A stretch of DNA of 64,000 nucleotides, taken from positions 845,186 to 909,185 of the forward strand of contig NW_002476571.1 in NCBI RefSeq assembly GCF_000189635.1, given 5' to 3'. Made by a program: the position numbers and the translations under genes. Position 1 is the stretch's first letter. Each line of letters starts with the position of its first letter. A model generated the notes under the pieces. The model saw only the letters and a list, made by a program, of their open reading frames with translations, was not told where the DNA came from and did no database searches. Positions 22,913 to 33,800 of this stretch are shown here, one piece after another. The stretch is from Tetrahymena thermophila SB210 (Eukaryota; Ciliophora; Oligohymenophorea; Hymenostomatida; Tetrahymenidae).

Positions 22913-24480
22913 TCATAAATCTTATTTAATGAGCTAAAGCTAATCAGAGATGTTTGTATTTTTTTATTTACTGCATTCAGCGGCATACTATAAAATTTTA
23001 GAATAAGTGTAGAGGTGTTGATCACTTTCATCACCTCTAAAGGAAGGAATAATGAGGGAGTTGTTAAAATCTAATTATACGGCTTCTTAGGAGTTATCTA
23101 AAATAATTGAGCTTTCAATACTACCTACTTGTTAAATATCTTTGATATAAAGCCCTGGGTATTTAAAGCATTAATCTCTATACAGACGCTTAACTATCAA
23201 TTTATTAGTATCAATTTTATCTACAATAGCATCAACATACTACTTTTAAGCAGAAGAGTAAATTACTAAATTAAATATTTTACTCATTTCAAGCAAAAAT
23301 ATATCTAAACCAGGTCTTTTTTTAAGAGTAAAAAATTAGACTGACTGCTAAGATGGATGAATGACTTGCACGATATCGGGATTGTCCTATTCGTTTACTT
23401 TTTCTTTAAGTTTTTACTTATATGGTTAAGTATATACAAGAGTTTCATCTAGATCAAGAGCTAATGTGAATCTTTTCTTCATTGAAGGATTAGATTGCAA
23501 AGAGTTGAGTTAATCTTCTCTCTCTTGATTGATGATTCTTTTCATATTTATATTGTTTTAGGATCTCTTAAATGGGTCTTTTTTATCATGTTTTTTTAAA
23601 AGTATGCTATTTAGGATAGGAAATACACTGAATATAATTCTCATGGTATGATAAAACACTGTAGTTATTACTTTCCAGATAAAGCCGACTATCAAAAGGA
23701 CAACTTATATGATAAGTACAACTAATGCTAAAAGCTTTACAGCAATCCATTGTATAAATCCCAAAAATACTTGCCAAGACTTCTAGCTTGCCATTTTTAA
23801 ATGAACCATAATTTCATTGACATCATCTCTTGAAGGTAGTTTAGTAGGTTCGTATCTTTCATCATACATTTGAAGAGTTTTTTCTTTCTTTTTACTTCCC
23901 TTTTTTTTAAGCTTTTTATTTTGTCCTGCTTCCGATTAATCATTTTTGGAAAATTCACTCTAAATCTCAGAATTATTATTAAAATCTGTAGAATAGCTTA
24001 CAGCACTCACTGAGGATTGCTTTCCATAACTTGATTTTCTTTGGCTAACTCCTCCATTGAACTAAGAAATGCTTTCAAGTTCTTCAAATTGATCTTTGTC
24101 AGAGCTATTATCAGAGTCATTCTTATCAGAAAAATTATCAGGAACAATGCTAAACTAAATAATTTTAAATAATTTATTTATTTAAGAGAAATAAATCTTG
24201 TAAATCCTAGCTATGTTTAAATTTTGATGATCAGAACATTAAAAATTACACTTAGCATTTGTAAGCAAACGAAGTTGTGAATTATGTTTAATATTGACTA
24301 AAAAATGAAATGAATTGTGAATATATTAATTCAAATAATTACTGGATTTGAATTTCTTGACCCAGAGTAAGAGCTAGACTTTTTAATGTTCTTTACAGGA
24401 ACATTTTCTTCTGGCTCTTCAACCTTAGATAAATCTGTGTTGCTTTAAATGGAATTTCTATTTTTCCTTTTGTTTCCCAT
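22913..24480 (-). CDS. Membrane-anchored FCP1/SCP-family (CTDNEP1-like) phosphatase
   Basis: Two exons (24480-24343 and 24154-22913) flank a 188-bp intron and encode 459 aa in a consistent frame. The first ~165 residues are Ser/Asn/Lys-rich. Residues ~170-228 are strongly hydrophobic (WIAVKLLALVVLIIQVVLLI then FSVFPIL), giving two likely membrane segments. The catalytic motif DLDET at 280-284 (TLALDLDETLVY) is the DxDxT nucleophile motif of the HAD-type NLI-interacting/FCP1 family; KRPGLDIFL, LYRDQC, ILDNS and NNSLIIPSF follow in the expected order. A membrane anchor ahead of the catalytic domain matches CTDNEP1/Dullard, which dephosphorylates lipin at the nuclear envelope and ER. The substrate in this organism is unknown. 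It is divergently oriented to the MATE gene. Confidence 0.88.
24155..24342 (-). other. Intron of the FCP1/SCP-like phosphatase gene
   Basis: On the minus strand this is GTAATTATTT...TTTAG. It falls between codons (phase 0), joining ...SRNSNP to FSIVPDN, and its removal gives a whole number of codons (460). Confidence 0.85.
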
Positions 24481-26254
24481 ATTGATAATTAATTATTTGC
24501 TTGCTATTTATTCTGATTGCTATAAAGAAGTGTTGATATTTGTTGCTAATTTACTTGCTTAATTGCTTGATTAAAATTATTCAATAATTTTATTTGTTTA
24601 TTTATTTATTAACTAATTAATTCAATTTCTTAAAGCACGATTAAGTAAAATGTAATTCAACGAATCAATGACATGATATTCTAAATATAAAACAAATAAA
24701 TAGACTTGTATATACATTTCTAATAATAACCAATCCACATCTTTCATTCTTATGTATCTTTATAATTTACATTAAAATGATGCTAAAATAGATATAATTT
24801 ATCATCACTATGATGATGTTTATATTTTTAATGTTTCTTCTAAATTAATTATTTGATATATTTCAAACTTGTTTGGTTATTCATTAAATATAATCATAAA
24901 TTTAGATTTAAGTATGTATGTGTATCCCTCAAAGTATTACAAAATAAAATAAAGCTTTTCTTACATAAATTTGAGTAATATTATCAGTTTTTTTTAATGA
25001 TATTTTTAATTCTAAAAAAAGTAAATAATAAAATTTTTTAAAATTCTTTTTTCTTAAATATTTCAAAATATATATCATATATGTCCGTCCTATATTCTTG
25101 TTGACTAGATTTTTTTTTAATTACGTGTTTTTTAAAAGAATCAAATAATAAATTTAAATATTATTAATTCTAAAATAAAAATATTCTAATGAATGTTCAT
25201 ATGAAATTATTTAATAATGAATATTAAATTATTAATATTAATTATTTACTTGAGGTTTATTATGAAATAAATCTTCTTTTATCTATTTTATTATTTATAA
25301 AATTATTTACATTTTTAACTTAATAGAAACAATTATTTTTATTAATTTATTAATTAAAATAAATTACATTCAGCCAGTATCGAATAGCAAAAAATTATTT
25401 TAATTTTCAATAATCAAAGTAATCATAATTATTATTTGTTATATATTAAAATTATTACTTAAATTTTCATTATTATAGGTTTAAGTATAAATTTAAGAGA
25501 ATGATTTTAATTTTAAAGGTAGAAAATAATAGAATTTATGCAAACTTATTTTTAGATTTGGTATAAATAAATAAATAAATTATAAAAAAATTTGGATGAA
25601 CAAAAGAAAAATTCATGAAGCAATTATTGATGAAAATAATAAAGATAAAAATAAAGTACGTAGTAATAAAATAAATGAAGTCTAATTAAGTAATTCTCAA
25701 CATTTTCAAAATTTAAAATAAAGAGAATAGTAACTGATAAGAAAATTTTAAATGTATTTACAATAGACTTGATAAGATCAAAAAAAATAATAGAAAAGCT
25801 TTAATTGATTGTCATTAGAAATTTTTGAGCCAGAATTTTATAAAAAATAAAATAAGAAAGCTAGACGATCCGATCCGATTGATAAATTAATAAATTGATT
25901 AATTTATTGAGCTATAAGGCTCAAGAATAATTTTGAAATAATAAAATTAGTTCTATCTATCACAGTGGAAATAATTGCATAATATATACAAATAAATATC
26001 TGTTTTTGATAGCTAATTAAAATATAAGGTAATTAATTAATTGTATGTCTTGTGAAAGAATAGTTCTATTTATAATTTATTTTATTACAAAATATACATT
26101 TTTGCATTATTTCTTAAAAACTAAAATATTAATAAAGTATAAAATATTGTTAATTACAAATAGAGCATACTTACTTAGCTTTACAACAAACCAAATCAAC
26201 TAAATTCAAAAAGCAAACAAATATAAAGAGTAAATAATAAATAAATATCTAGAA
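24481..26254. other. Divergent intergenic region, 1.8 kb
   Basis: It lies between the starts of the phosphatase (-) and MATE (+) genes and is AT-rich throughout. It holds one short Lys/Asn-rich frame (25596-25772, listed separately) and otherwise nothing recognisable. Both promoters should be near the ends. Confidence 0.6.
25596..25772 (+). CDS. Possible 58-aa small ORF
   Basis: ATG 25596 to TGA 25770-25772 gives a hydrophilic Lys/Asn/Gln-rich peptide starting MNKRKIHEAIIDENNKDKNK. Its codon content resembles real exons nearby more than the surrounding spacer does. No homologous family is recognised. It could be an upstream exon, a short gene or chance. Confidence 0.2.
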
Positions 26255-28114
26255 ATGCTTAAAAAAACATCTAGAGATTATTCATAGCATAAGTCATCGG
26301 ATTCATAATCTGATGATAACTCTACAGCTCCTGCACTTTCATTAAGAGGATCTGATTATTTAGCGTTTGACATTTAAAAGGATATAAAAAAAAGTATTTT
26401 AAGTGATTTTAGTGATGATGAAAGTGATCATCAACACCATATGACAGACAAAGTAGATTTCGTTTGGTTACTAAAATCGTGTATTGAAGAGGCTCTGTCT
26501 TATTTTTTAGAATGGGCTCCATTAACTATCATTTATTTTTTTATGACTAGAAATTACTCACAACACATTGCAAATGGGTATGGCTTGGGCTTAGTATGGT
26601 TGAATTGCATGGGGTAAGGCTTATATTATGGCTTAGGTAGCGGCTTAGAGACCATGGCCTCTCACGCCCATGGAGCTAAAAATTATGAATAAGTAGGTAT
26701 TCTTTTTTAGAAGACGCTTTTTGTATCATCTATTATGTTTATTCCTATATGCATTATGATGTTATACGCAGAGTAAATTCTACTGTTATGGAATGATAAT
26801 GCTGATCTGTGCTAAATAGCTGGTTAGTTGTGTATGTTTGCTATCCCAGGAATTGCTTTTGTTGCTGTTTATTATGCCTATAAAGGTAAATAAAATATTT
26901 AAAGTCTAAGAAAATTAATTTTTTTCTATCACTAAAAAATTCTATTCACCATAAAAAAAAATATCTACTGAAAGCCAAAATCATTCAACTAATTTTTATT
27001 TATATTAAATTGAAATCATTTTTTTGGTATAATTATCTATTAAAAATTTTTTAACAATATTTAAAAAACAGCAACTTTGAATGCACAGAACGAATACAGG
27101 TTGCAAGTATATAGCAGCGGAATTAACACTATGCTCACTGTTATCTACTGCTTTATTTTTATTACTGGTCTTGATTGCGGAATCATGGGAGCTGCTGTTG
27201 TTTTTTCTCTATCATAATTCTCTAACTTAGTTCTATGCTATTTATTCGCAAGCAGAAAAAAACACCTTAAAAAATGTTTCATTCCCTTCACTAAACTTTG
27301 CTTCTAAGATTTGAAGCCATTCCTCAAAACAGCTATACCAATCGGATCACTTGTGTCTTTAGAATGGATTTTGCAAGAAGTTAACTCAATAATTGCATCC
27401 AATCTGCCTGAAGAATAATACTCTGCAAATATTGCAATAGCAAATTTAGCTTCTACCAGTGTCCAATTTCCTTTAGGTTACGCAACGGCAGCATGCACTT
27501 TTATAGGTAACGAAATGGGAAGAGGGAATGTTAAAAATGCTAAAAAATATGCTTTGTATAGCACCTATATTCTCATAAGCCACTTATTAATAACAGGACT
27601 TCCTATAGCTATATTTAGAGAAAGTATAGCATCCACCTTTACAGTTAACCCTGAAGTGAAGGACTAATTCTTGAGAATTATATTCTTTGCTCTAGGTGTA
27701 TACTTCTTAGATGCAATTTAATGCCTAATCACAGCATTTATGAGAGCTATAGCAAAAGAAAAGTTTAGCAGTGTTTCATTCCTTATTTGCTACGCCCTTG
27801 TAGGATTAACATCAAGTTACTACCTTGCTTACAAAACATCATACGAAATCACAGGAGTATGGACAGGACTTGCAATAGGTAAAACTTTAAACTTTTTTTA
27901 TCTAAAAAACTACAATAATAATTATTTATTTTTCTTTCTAAAATAAATTTTTTTAAATATTTTAATAGGTATGAGTCTTTATTTGATTCTTTAAATCTGC
28001 ATGATATTATTTACTAATCTTGAAAATATGGCAAAGAAAATACAAGACAGATTAAAATAAAATAGTGAGCCCAATGACACATTAATAAATAACATAAGTA
28101 TTTAAGTCACATGA
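26255..28114 (+). CDS. MATE-family multidrug/toxin extrusion transporter
   Basis: Three exons with introns at 26886-27071 and 27879-27968 encode 527 aa with exact codon arithmetic. A ~75-residue acidic, Ser-rich cytosolic N terminus precedes about 12 membrane segments. MATE hallmarks are visible: GLGSGLETMASHAHGAKNYE in the first half, which is the family GxxxALxTLxxQAxGA signature, and SVQFPLGYATAACTFIGNEM with GRGNVKNAKKYA in the second half, matching the repeated motif. MATE carriers export organic cations or other compounds in exchange for H+ or Na+. Length is usual for eukaryotic MATE proteins. The substrate cannot be told from sequence. The C-terminal tail after the last helix is short and ends NNISIQVT. 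Confidence 0.95.
26886..27071 (+). other. MATE gene intron 1
   Basis: GTAAAT...AAACAG, joining AYYAYKG-type residues to ATLNAQNEYR with the frame kept; 186 bp. Confidence 0.85.
27879..27968 (+). other. MATE gene intron 2
   Basis: GTAAAA...TAATAG, 90 bp, inside the last membrane segment (GLAIG joined to MSLYLIL). The frame is restored exactly. Confidence 0.85.
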
Positions 28115-28705
28115 AAAAAACTCAAAATCAACATATAAAGCATAACACATTGATGGCAAATTTAAATACCATAAAAAATAAATGTTTAATAAGCAAATAT
28201 CTAAATTATCTCACAAATTCTATTCAATTTTGAACATTCTTAATAATTAAATAATAATAAAAAATAATTTATTCAAATTAAATAAAAATTTTAATATCAA
28301 TCAATCAATATTCAATGTTATTTTGTTTTTAATATTGGTTTAATTAATTAAAATTAAGTGCCCTTTACTAAAATTTAACTATACATATACATGTAAGATG
28401 ATAGAATTATTTTATTTCATATTTATTATAAGAAATCTTATTGTGTTATGTAAGACATAAAAAAATTGAATTAAGTGAATAATAAATAAATAACAAGTTA
28501 TTCAGCAACCATTTATTTAATTATCATAAATAATTATTTTTTGGAGATTTGATTTGAATCCATAAATAAAACGAATATCATATCATCACTTTTATTTAAA
28601 AATTAAATCAAATAATTTGAAATAAATAAATCTTATTGCTATTGCAAAATTTATTACTGATCGAACAAAGATAATTAAATATAAATCAAGATAATTGCTT
28701 TGAAA
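28115..28705. other. Intergenic spacer
   Basis: AT-rich DNA between the MATE gene and the LRR gene, both plus strand. No feature is recognised. Confidence 0.6.
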
Positions 28706-30407
28706 ATGTTAGGATTATAACCACCTAGAATTTAAACTAGCTTAGATGATGTTTTAGACATAGCAGAAGATGTCATGAAAAAGTTCATGTTTGAATTTAG
28801 AAAAGCTGCCATTAAGGAATTAGAAGATATCACAAAAACTGAAAAAACATGTGTTAGAGAATAAATTAGAAATATTGCCAAAGTTAGATTTCAAGAATTC
28901 GCACTTGTCATTAAAGAGCCTCTCACTTAAGTGATTAAAACCATTAGGGAAGATGCAGCTAAAATAGAACCAAAAAGACCCTTGGATGCTAATAAAATTT
29001 TATACCCATTACATGTATAGTGATCTAAAAATACATTGAAATAAATAAATCATATGAATTTTTATTTTAAATATGATAAAAGGGACCAAGAAGCTAACAA
29101 GATAGAATATAATCAGCACCAAACATCAATAGAGATGTTAAAATAGTTTCAACTAGTGAAAGAGGATTTGTCATTAATGAATTAAAAGTTAATATTTTAT
29201 TTAAATAGTTTTTAATTTTCTTGAAAAGCCTTCCTAAAATAATGCAAATATTTTTTCTTTGATATTAATTAGTTCAACAAACTTTAAGAATTCATAACTT
29301 ATCCTAAAGATGTTAGATAAGTATAAAGACTATCCGTTGAGCTTGATAGTTAAGGAATAGGTGATAACGGTTTACCTCACTTTGGTCGTATTTTAGGAAT
29401 GTATCATGGTTGTAGATCTCTCATCCTTAACCTTTCTACGTAATTCTTCTTTTGTAGAATTATATTCATATTAATATCATTTATTTGATCAATCTAAAAC
29501 ATAATTCAAATAAATTTTGATAATTTTTCTTGAAATCATTTTTGTGGAATATTTTGTTTATTAAATAATAAAAAAAAATAATTAAATAAATGAATGAATG
29601 AATTATTAAAATACATAAATACTTTAAAAAGCTATTTTGTATTATTTTAACATAAATAAATAAAGTTAGATTTACTAAGTTTAATAAAAAGTATGTTGCT
29701 ATTTATGAAATAAAAATTAGTTTGTTTATAAATTAAAAATTTTTCTATTTTATTTGAAAAGGAATTCTATAACATAAAAAGGAGCTGAATTATTAGGATA
29801 GGGAATGTTTGAATTGAAGAATTTAGTATATTTAAATTTGAATCTTTATAAGTAAATTTAAATTAGCAACTTTTCAATTTCTAAATTTTTTTGCAGTAAT
29901 AAAGTGAAATAAAAAGGTATGAACGTTATAATTGAACCTATTGCTAATAATTGTGCCTGTTTAAGAGAACTTAGAGTAGAGCTAGCTTGGTATATTAAAT
30001 TAAACTTTTACATATATTAAAAAAATTTTTAAGCAATTAAATAGGATCTGGAGGTATGGCTGATCTTGGTGTTCATTTGCTGAACATAAGAAGTTTAGAT
30101 AAATTATGGCTAGGTTTATATGAGTAAATTTACACCTTTTTAATTAAAAAAATAAATAAATAAAATTATAAAAATATTTAAGCAACTAAATTTATGATGA
30201 TGGTATGAAAAACTACTTAAATAGCTTTGCTAAGTGCTAAGCATATACCACTTTCACTATTGATTTAAGGCTGTAAATTTTATTCTTTCTTATAACGATT
30301 CAAACTATTATTTTAAAAACAGTAATCCTATCCAAAAGAGTCTGATTGAAAAACTTAAAACCTATATTAAACATAAAAAAATTAACAATTTCGAACTTTA
30401 ATGCTGA
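28706..30407 (+). CDS. Leucine-rich-repeat protein of the same ciliate family
   Basis: It starts at ATG 28706. The first ~100 residues (MLGLQPPRIQTSLDDVLDIA...) form a helical Lys/Glu-rich region without repeats. After several introns the LRR part begins: RLSVELDSQGIGDNGLPHFG, KNLVYLNLNLY, LRELRVELAW, SLDKLWLGLY, TTFTIDLRL. The gene ends NNFELQC at TGA 30405-30407. Repeat cores are L-x-L-x-L and several introns fall right after the core, as in the gene at 1956. The repeats resemble ribonuclease-inhibitor/RanGAP LRRs (IGDNGLPHFG, GSGGMADLG), suggesting a curved solenoid that binds other proteins. No enzymatic motif is visible. Splice sites were not all fixed; the exon between 29020 and 29210 depends on a GTATAG donor. 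Confidence 0.65.
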
Positions 30408-30820
30408 GAACAAAGAAATATTTTATAAAATTATTAAATAAATTAAATTTTGTTTGTATTCATTTTATATTTTTGTTCCTATTGGTAATATTTTTAAAAA
30501 AATTATTGATTGATACTTACTTATTTACTTGTTAGTTAATTTAATTAATTGTTACTACAAGAATATTAAACAAGAAATATCTATTTACATTTTTATTAAT
30601 AATTTAATAACATATTTTAATTGTAAGAAATTTAAAATTTTAAACCATATCCTACATTTTTTTATTTATTTTTAATTTGCTATATTAAATAATTTTAAGT
30701 AAATTATTAAAGAAATTTTATTTGAATATTTAAATAAACATAAGTAATTTATAATTTGTTGAGAGAAACTTACTTACTTATTTTTTTGTTGTTTTATTTT
30801 TTATTTTTTATAAAAATATC
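30408..30820. other. Convergent 3'-3' spacer
   Basis: A short AT-rich gap between the stop of the LRR gene (+) and the stop of the large PAS membrane protein gene (-). It contains TTACTTACTTATTTTTTTG near 30770. No gene is seen. Confidence 0.6.
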
Positions 30821-33800
30821 TCAAGAAAGTTTCATATTTAAATAGCTCATCTGCTTAAAGAAGGTTTCATCGTTTAAGAGAGTTATGGTTGGTAATAAGA
30901 AAATGATATGCTATGCCTGCTTGTATTCTGTTATCATTTTTTAATTTTAATAAATTATGTAATAACACAGAGTCATCAGCATGGTAAATAAGAAAATAAA
31001 ACCAAATGAGAATATTATTAATTTGTTTAGCTTTGTAACTGATATCAGCTTATCATGAATATTATTTGAACATTGTTAGATTATTTTTGTAGGTATTACT
31101 GAGATTATTGCTTCGTCACTATAATAATCAAGCTAGGCAGAATTCTAAAAGTTAAGTTTGATAAGGATACTCATGCTTTAAATAAAATTAGAGAGAAAAG
31201 CTTTTACTCCAAGCTACAACATTCCATTTAAAGAGGTTTCACATCTTGCAATCAAATTAGTGAAGAGATTTGTTGGAAGATTAGAAGAAAACGTGCTATT
31301 TTGTTAGCATGCATTCATAGAAACAAGTTCGTTTATATCATTGTCCAAAGATGTATCTATAAGCTGTAAATCAGCAATATACTAATCAATTGAGGAAGAT
31401 GAAAAATAATTAGCTTCATCAATAGAGTTTACAAATTATTGCACAATTTAATTTGAACTCTAGCTATTTTATTCTGAAGATGGGAGGTAATTTTAAATTT
31501 GTTGCTTCAAGATGTAACTTGTTTAAATGTAAGATTAAGCATCGTTAAATCTATTGAAAGATGTTAATGCATATGAAAAATTATGGGTATAAGATTCAAT
31601 CAGTCCTAATGAAACAGCTATGTAAGCAAAAAATGGAATGGAATTGATAATTAAAATAACGAAGAAGGATTTGTAGCTAATAAAATTGCTTTCTATTCTA
31701 AAATTTCTTTGAGTTCTTTTATTAATTTCTTTTCCATTTTTATCTTTTCGAGGTTACTTTTTTGTGTTTCTATTTAATGAATTCAATTATTCTTCTTATT
31801 TCAATAGGATCTTTTTTGAATCAGCTCTTAATGCGATTTCTTTAGCTCTCAAATCAAAATCATAGCAAAAGATAAGATTGCTCTGATCTCCATCTGTCAT
31901 TTGCTATATTCTTGTGAGTCTTAATATTTCTGATTGTATTTGGATCAGTGTAGTTGACTCGTACATTCTCAAAATAAGTTTAATAAAGTTCATAAACTAG
32001 CGATAAAAATAAAATTCAAAGAGTTGCATGATAATGTAGCTTAAAAATATGCATATCAATTATATTATGAATAAAAGCTAAATACTATTCATATTATCTG
32101 TAATTTATTACTTTAAATCTTTCGATAATGAGCTAAAAAACTAATAAAGCGAAGAATAGTTATCTAAAGAAAATTTTAAACTAGCACTATTAAATTTAGC
32201 TATTTAACCTTACTGAAGACTTTCTGCAGTTAGGCTAAATGAAAACAACATCTATTTAAATAAAAGAGAAGATAGTATGAGAGGCATTTATGTTGTGTAG
32301 TTATTTGAATAATTTATTAATGTTATATTATTAGATGTGTAGGTTTCTCTAGAATACTGCTATTCCAAATTTTACTCTAATTATTAATTAAAGGTAGTGT
32401 AGCTATCATTAATATAGTTGTATATTAAATTAGCAGCTGAATTATATTCGCTTTGAGAAATTTTACCATTTTATAATTAATTTTAATTTTAGAGGAGCTA
32501 GTAAACCATAGATAACGAAATAGAAATAGGAGACAGAGTTGAACTTCTGAAGCTCATCAAAGAAATTTAATCTTAAAAATTAGTGAAACTAAAATAAAAA
32601 AGTAAATTAGCCCAAAGCGTGATAGAAAGCACGATTAAAAACTCAAGCAACTTGAGTATTTTTAGCTTTTTTAAATCAGGAGGATTGTTTTTATTTAAAA
32701 ACTTAGTAAAATTGTCATATTTACTTTAAAATATACTCTTTTATAATGAAGATGTCACACTTTATTAATCATTTTTTATTCTTTCCTATTAAAATAAAAA
32801 TATTTAAAATTTTAAAACTTAAATTGAGTTTCTTTATTTTTTTTAAACGATAATTCAAAATTATTAATGAGTAATAGTAAATAAATAAAATGATACATTT
32901 GGATCTGGCTATTCTAGTTTAATTTCAGGTAATATAGCTTAATTTTCTTGATTAAATAAATTGTCGTTATCCATAGGTTTGATTTATTTACTTTGGTTGT
33001 TACTGATTGTATCTATTGTGCGTTATTTTTGTTAGTAACTACTAACAAAAGTTGATGTTTTATTAGCCTTTCTTTTAGTCTAGCTAAGATCAATATTTTA
33101 ATTTTTATTGCTTGATGAGTATTTCTACTTGTTAGATTCCGTTTTTCTACTTCTGAAAGTCTTTTGACTTTTGAGACTCTTTTAGCTTTTTAAGCTTTTG
33201 TGGGTAATTTGTGATTTACTGTGGTATTATGATTCTGATTCCTCTTTTATAATAACTGATGTGGATTCTTACACAGGAAATGATGCCTACTATTCGTGAT
33301 GCTCTATTTCTTCATTGCTTTCGTTTGCTATTATTAATTAGCATTCAATATTATCTTCAACTTTTATTTAATTATTTTAAGACTCATTTTCTCCATATTA
33401 ATTTAAACTCCAAGATTTTTCCAGTCTTACACTTGGGAGTTGGTCATCCAATTTAAGAGCAGGAACTTAATCAGATCCCTTTAAATAATATAAATAAATT
33501 AACATGTACATAAATTATATCTAATGTTCAAAAAAAGTTGTGTTTAATCATAAAAATCTTAAAAAATTAATTAAGAAGCTAATTAATTTTTCAAAATAGA
33601 GATTTTACTAAAATAAAATATTTTCATTTTGTTTCAATAGATTTTTTATATTCTAAAAATTTTTTTGGTGTTTATAATTAAATTAAAAAAGGATTTTCAA
33701 CCCTGTTAATAATATACATTAATTAATAACACAAATTTACTTTGATTATCGAATGAGATTTAGAATAAGCTTGATCGTTTGTTGTTTATAACTTTTTTAG

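Noticed and set aside
31173-31712. 179-codon plus-strand open frame
   Set aside because: It is antisense to a long, continuous minus-strand frame with membrane helices and family-like sequence (PAS membrane gene). The plus-strand product has no recognisable features.
32490-32830. Plus-strand open frame with plausible composition
   Set aside because: The minus strand here reads through LIVLSITLWANLLFYFSF in frame with the rest of the PAS membrane gene, so the plus frame is a shadow.
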